Assembly: GCA_036850595.1 (NCBI GenBank)
Contig: CM072161.1
Span: 14,403,812 to 14,467,811, forward strand
DNA: 64,000 nt
Source of the DNA: Rhyacichthys aspro
Lineage: Eukaryota; Chordata; Actinopteri; Gobiiformes; Rhyacichthyidae
Direction: 5' to 3'
Positions 53,301 to 64,000 of this stretch are shown here, piece after piece. Every line of letters starts with the position of its first letter. The stretch's first letter is position 1. Below the pieces are notes generated by a model, which made no database searches, had not been told where the DNA came from, and saw only the letters and a program-made list of their open reading frames with translations. A program made the translations under genes and the position numbers.

Positions 53301-56300
53301 ACCCGACTCTCTTACTTCTTCTTTTTAATGGCATTACACTACACCATTGTTGCTATTTGCAGAGAGGTGTGACATTTTGTGAGAATGACAGTAAATCCAC
53401 ACCCAGGGTTGCATCATTAGTTGCAAATCATAATGTGACTACGACAATTTCCCACACAACAATTAAACAAAGCAGTCCAGAGACTTCAATAAATATGAAT
53501 GTGACTGATAATGAGAATATCACTTTTGATTAATGGTGTTTAAATGTAAGTGTAAGTAAAATGTCAAGTCAATAAGTCTTTTGAGCCCAAAGAGAAACTT
53601 AATTGCCTTTATCTGTATTTATCTAGAAGTTATCATTATGTACAGATCCCAGTTCTTGTTTAGTAAATGTAAACTAGCCTGACAGTTTATAAGTATGTCG
53701 TGGTGAAACACGACCAAGAAGTCAACATGTAGTTGCTCTTCAGTGGATAAGGTTGGATCTAGGTCAATGGGTCCATTTCCTGGGAGTCAATCTCATCCAC
53801 AGACTCGGCCTAGGCTTGTTGTTTGGGCTCTGAGTGGCTATAGTGAATAGAGTTCCCTCTTTGGGTGCATTAGTGACCTGTATAAGCTCCACACGACTCA
53901 CTGACATCTGAGTGCAGGCCTGAGGGGAAAGGACAAAGGCAATCTGACCACACAAACACACATTCACGTGCCTAAGAGCTAATGCACCACAGGACAATAA
54001 CCAAAAAGAAACCTTATGAGAGCACTCACAATGGGGGGCTTACCCCAAAGAAACCTAATCTATAACTGAACCAATACATACAGTGTTGCCATAAATGATA
54101 GGCCTCTATATATTTAGAACATGCACAGTCCACAAATGCACCAGAGTCTCTGAGACAGCCTTGTACGATCTGACTGCGTTACTTCCAGGTCAGCAAGCAG
54201 GAACGTGCATGAAGTGTGACTACAGTATGTGATGAGTCGGTCAGGTCTTTATGTTAAGTGCATGTGGGTCAAGAGAAAAGATAGCAAAAGAGGATAGAGG
54301 AAAACAGTGAAGCACAAATTGGGTTGTAAAGATTTCAAAGGACAGATAAAGAAGAAAGCCAGATCTTCCCAGTGCAAAGAAGGTATAAACACAATCTTTA
54401 AAGGCAGCCTTTGCTCTCTCTTAGTTATTCCTCTCTCTAGTCCACACTCAGCACTTCACACACCAATGTACTTCCACATTTTCACTCTGAGGTCTTTTCA
54501 TATTCAGGTATCTCCTCTATTTTAAAGCTCCATCTTAAAACATGCTTCTGTCACAGGGAAGGCCATAATAGTATTGCAATACATTTGTTGCATAACTGAT
54601 TGGTGATTGCTAATACTCCAGTAATGATAAATTGCACTGTATTGTGCAACACTAGAAGTAATCAGATTAGTTTTATTAACTGTAAAATGTATAAAAAGTA
54701 TTTTATTAAAACTCCAATAAATCAATACACTAGACACAGGACTACTTGGCCTTGCCTAGTGTCAACAGCTTGGATATATTTGTGTTTTTTTTTCCTGTTT
54801 ACATCATCCTGATGAATCCTAATCTTAATGGGGTTAATAAACTATGTGACTGTCATAAAAACTACACATGCATGACTCATAGATGTATTATTTAAATAAT
54901 GATAATAGCGTTATTTGTTTTTGCAAATGAACTACTCAAATGTAACCTGAACTATTTTATGTAGATTCATGCACACTCAGTGGTGCATTTACACCTCGTC
55001 AGTTATAGCAGCCGCTGTGTGGGCTGGGACGCAACACTGATCAGAGATAATGGGCAGACATGACAGGGATGGCAATGCTGTCACAACCATAGAGGAAGGA
55101 AAGAGGGATGAGAGCGTAAAGGAGCGACAAGACAGAGACAAAGAACAGGGAGGGAGTGAAGGAAGGAAGGGAAATACTCCCAATTCATGAGCAGACACAG
55201 AATAGACAAAAGGGAGGAAACGAATGAGGGCACATGCTCTCATCAGCTCGGAGACACCCCTCCCCCTTCAGCACCCAAATTAGAGACATCCCCTTCTCCT
55301 TCATCGTACACATCTTCATCTCCTTTTTCCCATCAGGGGGTTGATGTCAAGAGGCCTGACAGAAGAATAGTATTTACCTGATGCTGGACACTCCCACAAC
55401 AATCCTGCTCAACCAGACAAGTGACATAACAAATCGATGCACATAAGCAAACGCGTCACTGAGACATGATGTTCGCATTCACTGACTAATTCAACCGCTT
55501 TTGTGTTGCGTAATTGTAACGTTTTAAAGGCCAATGGAACACATGGTATAACAACACAACTTCATTTAAAGGTAGAAATCCTAAAAACAAAAGCTGTAAA
55601 TAAAATTATTATTAACGTGGTCCCTTACTAAAGACAAGACGTGTGCTAGATTTTGTAAGCATTAAATTACATTATTGAGAAGTGAAGTAAAAGTGATATT
55701 TTACAATGTCACAAAATAGTTGCACAGGGATTCCTTCACTATTACATGCTACCAAGCACTTCATAGAGACACCTAAGTGGAACCAGCAGAAACATTTGAA
55801 ACTTGACTAATCTCTGACATGGTTTTCCCTAAGCACCACATATTCACAAAGGAACCAAGCTGAAGCCTGAGTGACAGACAGACAGACATCTACTGAGGGA
55901 GAAGCCACGCAGTGAAACACAAACATTTAAACAGCTTGATTGCATGTGAGGACCACTGGGGGATGGATAAGACTCATATTTGCTTAGCAGCAGAAATAAG
56001 TGGACCTCTGAGGAAGACTGAAGCACTAGAAAAGCTCGACAGACAAGAGAGAAGGAGAGAGATGATCCTTTTCATGTTAATTGCATCATCCGTTTATCAT
56101 GGCTGCCACATGCTCATCAAACTATTTACTGTGTCTATGATCGGGGGAGAGGGCACTTCAGTGCTTCGCCACAAGGTCAAAAGAGCTTTTTATCATTGTC
56201 TAGTGAAGATGCAAGGGGATGTGCAGTAAGCCTGAGTTGATGAATGATATTTATGATGATAATGCTAATTATATGGACTTTTTTTTTTTTTTGCATTAAT

Positions 56301-58262
56301 GCTTGGTTTGATTAATAGGCTATCAAGATCAAGATAAAAAATCTCTCAGCTTTAATGGTTAATCATATTTATAGAACAAGCTTTGGCAGTGAACTATAAC
56401 AGCAACAACAAACAAACAAACAACAACACAAGTCAAGGTAACAACTGCAATATTGATATAGGGTCTTAGCAGAATATAGCATTGGGGAGAATACATGCCT
56501 CTCAAATGATACTGTGTTACAGCCCTGAACCACTGAATATGAGGACTTATGCACTGGCATCAGTAATACAGTGTAGTAGTTTAGAGGTTAAGGTCTCGGG
56601 GGAATAGTCCTATATTTATTTGATAGGTAAGCTGACTTAGCACGGAAGCAGTGTGTATCAATCTGGGTCAGTATGTGCAAACACACAATAATACAAACAC
56701 ACCCATAGGGCTCACTTAGCAGAGCCCCATCCCCCCCTCCACACTCTCACATGATATTAGCTTACTCCATCCACACACAGCACATGCTTGTGTACATCGG
56801 CGCACACATGAACACACCTGGTTCAGCAGTGTGTATGAGATAATGGCTTTCCTACCTTTTCAGCGCCCCAGGCTTTTGCAAAGTCTTTGTCAATTTTAGA
56901 GAAAAAAAAAAGAAAGAAAAGGGAAAAAGCCTTTACTTACACACACACAAACAGCAATTTTTATCTGCCACTATAAATCCTTTCACGGATCACTTGCTCA
57001 AAACCTTCTGCCAATATCCAACTTCCTCAGACAGTGAAGCAGTCAGTCGTAGCGAAAAAGATAAGGCAAAGAAAGATAGTCGCAAACAGTGGACTACTAT
57101 ATACCATGTTGATAATATTCCTTATTTTTCTTAAATACACAGTAACAGCAGAGAATCAGCATCTTTAAGGATTACTGATACCTGTTACTGTATATAAATG
57201 CTGTTACTATGAGCTTTGAATTGTTTTCCCCCTGGAACATTAAACCCAACAGTGAGAGCAGAGAAAGGACAGATGAGACTATGCGCCCCTTGACCTCTTG
57301 TAATCCTTAGCCTGTCTGGGTGCCTTAAGATGACCCTGAGCACAGCTGAGAGCTAACACGGCGACACACACTTGAGTGACAGATGCTACAAGAAGACTAA
57401 CCAACAAGGCTGCCACTTTGCTTTCGTACATCATTTAACTGAATTCGTTTCCCTTTGCTATCCTGCAACATTCACAAAGCTTTAAGTATTCATTTTAAAA
57501 CTTGTGAAATCTCCCTTCCTTTCTGAATTTTATGTGTGATTCTATTCTGCTTAAGACTAGACTTTCTTTGTCCTTTTTTGCTACAGCTTGACTTTAAACT
57601 GCATAAACTTAATCTTGGGAAAAAATCTCTAATGCAAAACATACAGTACAATGCAAAGCTATGTGTGCCCTTTGAGCTTTATTTTAATGATAGGCAAATG
57701 CCAGGTGCTGCCGGTCCAGAGGGCTGTTAAGGTATTTTGTTATCACTCAAGTAAAAAGCCAAGCACTGGCCCAGGGAGAGCATTAATGATTTATAAAGGC
57801 TTTTCATCCACACACACCCATGCTGAAAAAAAACTGAAATATGGGCAAAGCTTCCTTTACTGTATAAGAAGTCACTCAACATGTATTGTATTGCTTCTGT
57901 ACTAGCAATAAAAAGAGGTTACACTTATACCGGTGAGAAAATGCAGCATTGTTTGTTTCCCTCTAACAGGTAGTGCCAACAAAACGTGTTAGTCGGACAC
58001 ACAATCTACAGTAAGAACTAATCCTCCCCCACTGGTCCGAGCACACAAAGTATCATTCATTAAATAGTCTCTAAGGCAACTCTGTGATACTGGGCTGTAA
58101 ATAAAATACCTTAATTTGTCAACTATTTCTGATGGTCTTTCAAACAGGAATAAAATCCACATCCATATCCCTGAAAATGAAATTCTCTTTCACATCCTGC
58201 AACTCTTTACCTCTCTCTGTGTAATTCTTTAGTAATTATTACCCACAAGTGTCTCAGTTTAC
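47375..58262. other. long tiam1 5' intron (about 10.9 kb)
   Basis: No coding exon recognised on either strand. Open frames of up to 175 codons (50,246-50,773 minus; 53,045-53,533 plus) lack family resemblance. Simple repeats lie at 56.28-56.43 kb, and purine-rich tracts near 55.1 kb. Confidence 0.6.
56278..56430. repeat. poly-T run and (AAAC)n-type tract
   Basis: A poly-T run (about 56,278-56,293) and, 110 bp on, an aacaaacaaacaaac tract (about 56,400-56,430). Simple repeats in a tiam1 5' intron. Confidence 0.8.
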
Positions 58263-58450
58263 CTGTTGTTTGGCGGCTGTTCCTGGTGTAACAGTTAGAT
58301 CCGTGCGATGATTAACAACCATTCAGCATGCGTCCGCTCTCAAGACAAACAAGGGAATCCTCAGTGAGACGTACCCAAGACTCCGGCGCGGTCTTCCACT
58401 CTACACACACACAGAGACTACTATAGCACATAGTGACACATGCTGCCTCC
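58263..58450 (-). other. tiam1: candidate first non-coding exon of tiam1
   Basis: A CpG-containing stretch (around 58,290-58,400) ends at a consensus-like donor, AACAACAG followed by GTAAAC (58,262). Upstream on the same strand lies a promoter-like region. The 5' limit is not defined by sequence. Confidence 0.4.
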
Positions 58451-58620
58451 TGCATGCTTCAACCAGACTGAAGCCAGTGAAGAGGGTGTGTGTGCTGCCT
58501 GAGTTAGAGCCCGCCCATTCACCCTCCTCCTCCTCCTTCTTCCATTTCTCAGTCCTTCTCTCTTCATTTCACCTCCCCCGGCTTGCCAATTGACTGCCAG
58601 CATGTGTGCTACTGGGTCTC
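58450..58620 (-). promoter_or_regulatory. tiam1: candidate main tiam1 promoter
   Basis: On the minus strand a GC box (GGGCGG, 58,511-58,516) lies downstream of an inverted CCAAT box (58,586-58,590), next to a purine-rich (GGA)n tract near 58,520-58,560. No TATA box is apparent. The position just upstream of the first-exon donor at 58,262 fits a TATA-less promoter. Confidence 0.4.
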
Positions 58621-61600
58621 TGGCTTGTGGCTCTAAGCCTTCAGATGTCCTCTTCTTAATTTAAGTCTAGTAGAAAAAACAAAGACAGATATGTACAGAA
58701 CAGTAGGTAGGCAAAGATGCTATCACAAAAAAACAGGCATACAGTGAGTGAGAAGGGGCTTTAAATAAATGGAAAAGGAACATGGGCTGGTAAATGTTGT
58801 AATATTGATTTAACATAGGCAAGTTCAAACTCCAGCCCCACACACAAAGATCAGATTTTAATTTGGTACAAAAACACTTAAGAAATATTTACTACTTGTA
58901 TACTCATAAAGGGTTTAAATTGAGCATTAGGTAATATTTATCAGCTTTGTGGAAATAAAGCTGACTTTTTTGAAGAACTGGACAGTCCCGACTGGTATAC
59001 CATTTCAATTCTATCTACTTGAGCTCATCAAGACTTTCTTGTTCTTTTTGTGGGTTTCCAACAAAATGAACTCTTTGGAATACTTACTATTTTTACCTTT
59101 ATCTCACATTTGATGTTGAAAGTCACTAGATGAATCACCACCTGTGAGCTTGAAAGTGTGCCAAGGCATTTGAAGCCCTCTCATTTTACAAGGCATCAGC
59201 TTGGGTTCAGATGGAACAGCTACAATGGACTCAAGCAGTGGCCTAATTTGAACAAAAAAGTTACTTGCTTTAATTTCTGTTCATAGACACCCATGCATGA
59301 TAATGTCTATCAAATGAACAAAAGCACTGTGACAAAAACACACACAAATGTATCTCCAAAAAAGGCTGCTTTGTTGCACCTTAATCATTTTCGAGCATTT
59401 CTAATCATCTCTATTCGTTGCAAGAGGAGGACCAATAGAATTTTGTGAAAAAATAAATCAATAAAATTGTGAAATGAAATAATAGACTTCAGTTATGTGA
59501 AAAATGCCTATTTATTCTTAATCCCAACAAAGACTGATTCTGCATCCATGCACAGCCTTTGAAAAAACAAGCGCAAGGATCAGTGAATCATTACCAAAAT
59601 GTTGTGGCTCACGGACAAAGGAATCCATGAACAAAATGAGGGCAATTACATAACAAGCGGATGATCCCTATTGTTTCTACTCTCAGTAAACCTACTGAAA
59701 CATCCAGGGTTTGAGAGTGTTTGACATTTATGGAGGTAAACATGTCGGGACAAAGGCCAGTGAAGGTAACAGATCTACCCAACAAAGGACCTGACATTGT
59801 CTCCATAGGGAACAGAAGACAGACAGGAGACGGTCCCAGGCACAAAGCCACAAAGCTCACGCTCGCTGATGCACGGACAACACACACACAGTCCCAGCTT
59901 TTACCCCCAGGCACATGTGACATTTCAGCACCTCGCTCAGACAATGCCACTGCAGTGTCTCTTGCATCATGAGTGTGTCTGACTGTCTTCCACAACCTCA
60001 TCAGACTACAATCCCCTTCCTCTCCTTTCTGTCTCTTTTAGTGTTATCTAACAGTGGCTGGAAAAAGGTCATGTCCTGCTGGGAGCCAGCTGAAACAGGA
60101 AATAACCAATCCAGGAGGAAGCCAGACTTCCCACACTGATACCCAAACATTAAGTTATTAGGTTGTAATAAGATTATCCAGAGAAAGTGTTGAGGAAGTA
60201 GTTAGTGGTGTAACGACATTTCAGGGTTGCCACTGGCAGGAAAGACAGAGGGAGTAAGAATAACACCAGCAGGTGGAGGATGTTATGTAAGATGAGAATG
60301 AAAAAAATCAGGATGTCTGGAGTTTCTTTTTTACTTGCACCATCTGCACTCTGCATTTTGTAAGGTGAATACTCTTATTGTTTATTGTTAACTATGTCAA
60401 AAGAGTTGTCACAGTGAGGGAGATGTAAATGAGTATCAAAGTGCCATTCACCTGTTTTCTGTTGAATAAACACACATCTGCTCAGGTTGCTGCGCAGAGG
60501 TTTTGTTCTCCTGATCTGCTGTACACCTGAGCTGCTCTTTGACAGACTCCTCCTGTAAGTACTTTACAGACGTTATCACAGTCAGGCGCTGAGGGAGGTA
60601 GCATCTGTAAACAGCTGAAAACAAAACACACACATATTTCATGCTTTTATCTTATATCACTGCTAAACATCAAATTGAAATTCATGAACGTACTGTATTG
60701 AAAAGGCAGACTATAAAGATATGCAGTCTAAATCCTGGTTCTCCCCCACACGCCCACCTTGCCAGATTTGATCAAATCATTATCACCAGCCATGCGAAGT
60801 AGAGCTAATGAATAATGTATACTGCTGGGATAGTATCCCTTCTGGCTGGCTACCTTTCTTTTAGAGTCACATTAGAAACAGGTTGTGAGTTTTACTGCTT
60901 AGGGTCATATCTGCAAATCCCTGTCTGGCACTATTACATTTCCCATTAACACTGGGCACAATGCTATCGAGGCACATACACATTGGTAGATGCACACAAA
61001 AGCATGTGTTGAATGCACACAGCCACATAGTCATACACCAGGTTGGAAAATAAATGGCCCCGGCACTCATTAATTTGACTTCAGATGTGAATGACAGACC
61101 ATGTGACAGCAGGCAGGCATCAGGTGTTCAGCTGCATCCCTTTATGATACAACACAGCTTAACAATGACCTGCATCAGCTGAAGCACGATGATGGACAGG
61201 TTAGGTTTGACATGATAGGTGGGAAGTGGCTTTCTCAGTTATGTGAGTCAAGTGTAATGGCATGCTCTATGTACAACAGCAAGATATAAAGAAATGTACA
61301 TAGAGCTCTGCACAATTAAATTACTGAGTGCCCTGAAAACAGTGAAATGGGATATATGACGGGCGAATCCTTATAATTAGGCAGTCGGTCAATCCTTGTC
61401 TCTCATGGATTGTATGCTAGGTGGGTGGTGTATCAACTCAACTATAACTGAAGCTGAAAACAACAATGCTAACAAAGCAACAAAAAGCTACAGTACAAAT
61501 AATGTACACATGATTTCTTTAGGTTGCTGTCTTAAAAATAAAACCAGCATGTATTTTACAATAATTCAGTAGCATCAGTGTAACTTCTATTTGAATACTG

Positions 61601-64000
61601 TTTGTCATTGAGTTATTGTTGCACCAGTAGATTGTGGTTCTTATTGCAAGGTCATGCAGTTACCAACAGCTATGAATCTAATAAATATTCATAGGCAGAG
61701 ATGAGTTAAAACCTGTGTTTTTTATAGTTTTTTATTTTCAAGGAGACATATACCTATTGTTACAACAGTGTTTCCCTCAAGCTTAATTCACACAGGTACG
61801 CAGCAACTTCCCTGTTTGCATATACTGGATGCTCTCATATTCTCCAAGGTATCTGAGCGCATTGCAATGTCCATATTAATGAGGCCATTATCAAACAAAT
61901 ATGCATACAGACAAATTAGAAAGGAAGCTTACTCACTTACTGTGCATGGTACAACGCAGTCCTTGGCCATGTACATCCTCATGCACAAAGGCTGTAAAGA
62001 CATGAATGAACAATGAATAAAACATAGCTAAAGTTTGGATGACTGTGAGTTGTGTGATTAAGACAACACACTATTGGATTATAATGAAAAAAAGAAAATA
62101 ATGCTTCTGAATTATCACTAGTGTGAGCAAAGATGATTTATGTGTCAGGGCATTGTACTAAAGCCTTTATCAGCCAAAAGCATTGGATTTAGACGTTTCC
62201 AAACTATTTGGAATTCACTTTGTAATCCTTTAAAATGCCTCCAGTGTGGGATGATAAAGAATGAATGTAGGAATTGTACCCATAAGTCAACAACAAATAA
62301 ATACTAAGCCACAGAAAGGGAAAAAAAAAATTCAAATGGGAACCCAGACCTACAGCAGTGCAGTAAAGAAAGATTTAACAGAGAGGAAAAGAGGATATGG
62401 GCTGACAGAGACTCATCACTTGGCAGGAATATCTGGCAGGCAAAACCTGCATCACAGTCAATCAGATATAAAGGCTATAAAGGCTTATCTGTCCTCAATA
62501 TGGTTAGTGCTTCCTATATGGCATTCAACTGCAGCAATGTTATCGAGCTGCACGTGTGATAATGCTCAGAGATAAACCTATAGGAATGTAAATTAGAATT
62601 GTATTTATGGGTATATCTGTCATTCTGCTTACACAGAAAATGTCTCCAATTTATTGTGAAATAATAAGTGGTGGCAGTGTGTGTAAAAGACAGAGCTGAG
62701 ACAGGACGAGTGAGGGAGAGATTCAACTGAAGCGGGGCTTAGATGACTGCTCACACATCGCAAAGACCTACTGACCTTGTCACAAACTCCAGCACAGACT
62801 GCTCAGCCTATTTCATTACACAGAAACACAGCCTTTCTACACACCAACACACAATTCTGTAATTAAAGCACATCACAGACATCCGGGCAGCACTGTATCA
62901 AAAGTAATTTAAGAGCTCATCTGAGATTCTTAAAGAAGGATGTGCAGTACATAGTGTGACCATGGATCAAGGAAAACCCCTGCTTGTAATGATACTATAA
63001 TCAATTTGTTGTTGTTTGTGTTGTTGTAAATTTGTTGTTTGTTGGATGGAATAAAATAGCTTGCGGTGTCATCGTGTACATTTATATGAACCAATAATCT
63101 AGCATACTAGCATACAATTAATAATGCAAGGCTGTCTACTCATTTAAAGTCATGTTTTTGGGTCAAACAAGAGAGCTGACGGTCAGTTGGACTTGTCTTA
63201 TTATATCTTCCACTCATTGTGACACAGCCATTTCAAACTGGGGCTATCAGGGCAAGAGTCTGGGGCTATTAGTCTCAAAAGCTTGTTTAATGAAAATATC
63301 GTCTGAAGAAAAGCAAAAGAGTGTTTGAATGTGAATTGAAACTAGGAAACAAAAGTGTTATGAGATGTTTTATAAAGACATCACCATAAATAATAAACAA
63401 GGTCCACTGTGTTTAGGCTGTAATCTGCAGATAACATGGTGCATTTTGCATATTAAACTATTAAACCCAGTTCTGTTGAAGCCTGAATTTAAATCTGCGC
63501 TCTCCAAACTGACAGTTTCACCAAAATATGCACAACACAGCATGTTTCAAATGAGTTTGTCAGACAGTGCAGGAACATCCCAGCTTTTTACTGAAATGCT
63601 GGTAGATCCACTAAGTTTTAGCTACTTCAGCTGAAAGTTGACAGCGCCAGCAAAAAGGAAGGGAGGGAAAAAGAAAACGGGAGACAAGGTTATGAGGTTG
63701 AGTGTGGGAAATGGAGGGAGGAGAGGGAAGAGGGGGATTAGAGCATCACAAGGTACCTCTAAAAGATGACGGGCTGCTCCCACAGGATTGCGTGGAGGAG
63801 TAATCCCACCAAATGGAAGAGTTTAACTGTTACCACCCACTGAGAGAGATACAGAGACCAGACACACGCATAAGACACACTCAAGTGCTGACATGACAAC
63901 ACATATACATGTTTTTTCACAACAAGCACAAGGCTCTCTAAAACTGCAACTGGAATATACTGTTCTGTTCAGCTGAATGCAGGTTGTCCTGACCTGACCA
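58621..64000. other. upstream flank of tiam1
   Basis: Apart from the exon-like block at 60,452-60,614 and a purine-rich tract at 63,640-63,745, I see nothing assignable. It may be intergenic or further 5' intron. Confidence 0.5.
60452..60614 (-). other. exon-like block of unknown identity upstream of tiam1
   Basis: 163 bp with a good acceptor (tgtgtgttttgttttcag) and donor (AAAACAG then GTGAATGG). One frame is open right through (YRCYLPQRLTVITSVKYLQE ... VYSTENR). I recognise no protein family. It could be a more distal non-coding 5' exon of tiam1, an exon of an unannotated transcript, or a chance arrangement. Confidence 0.35.

Noticed and set aside
53045..53533. 162-codon plus-strand open frame
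   Set aside because: No recognisable family. Composition follows the surrounding intron.
59609..60001. 130-codon minus-strand frame overlapped by an 83-codon plus-strand frame
   Set aside because: Two overlapping antisense frames without family resemblance or splice context; a local stop-poor patch.
1..64000. CRISPR arrays, bacterial operons, tRNA and rRNA genes
   Set aside because: No regularly spaced palindromic repeats, no prokaryotic gene organisation, and no cloverleaf or rRNA signature noticed by eye. A tRNAscan/Infernal run would be needed to exclude small RNAs formally.

Overview
This is vertebrate nuclear DNA, most likely from a ray-finned (teleost) fish. The genes are split into small GT-AG exons, the background is AT-rich and CpG-poor, introns are compact, and the proteins are clear orthologues of human GRIK1 and TIAM1. 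There is no sign of a bacterial, viral or plasmid origin. Species cannot be named from the sequence. Exon coordinates were set by hand from splice sites, reading phase and remembered human protein sequence, not by alignment software.

Layout, all coding on the minus strand. (1) 1-17,644: 5' part of grik1, the kainate receptor subunit GluK1. Ten constitutive coding exons run from the start codon at 17,644 to the S1 half of the ligand-binding domain, where the window cuts the gene. A 45-bp cassette exon at 3,219-3,263 matches the 15-residue insert of the mammalian GluK1-1 splice form. (2) About 17.65-21.1 kb: grik1 5' UTR and promoter, an intergenic stretch with a decayed hAT-like element, then the tiam1 3' UTR. 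(3) 21,161-46,624: the complete tiam1 coding sequence (Rac guanine-nucleotide exchange factor). It has 27 constitutive coding exons (numbered 1-15 and 17-28 here) and predicts 1,656 residues with the order myristoylated N-terminus, PHn-CC-Ex, RBD, PDZ, DH, PHc, acidic tail. Exon 16 (27,179-27,247) is a candidate alternative first coding exon that would give a DH-PH-only short isoform of about 677 residues. (4) 46.6-64 kb: non-coding 5' exon candidates of tiam1 (47,269-47,374; 58,263 to about 58,450; and an exon-like block at 60,452-60,614), a candidate promoter near 58.5 kb, and long introns or flank without recognisable genes.

Repeats and mobile DNA: a 10-bp minisatellite (about 4.24-4.38 kb) inside a degenerate repeat of related motif, a long-arm inverted repeat resembling a MITE (13.26-13.57 kb), a Penelope-like GIY-YIG relic (about 16.83-17.17 kb), and an element at 18,418-18,734 with an 8-bp flanking duplication and an internal 21-bp minisatellite.

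Functional link: both genes are prominent at vertebrate excitatory synapses (GluK1 as a glutamate-gated channel, TIAM1 as an activity-responsive Rac activator). They lie head-to-tail in the same relative orientation as on human chromosome 21, but the claudin and keratin-associated genes that separate them in human are not seen here. The most interesting observations are the tiam1 internal promoter/short isoform, the conserved grik1 cassette, and the open exon-like block at 60.5 kb.
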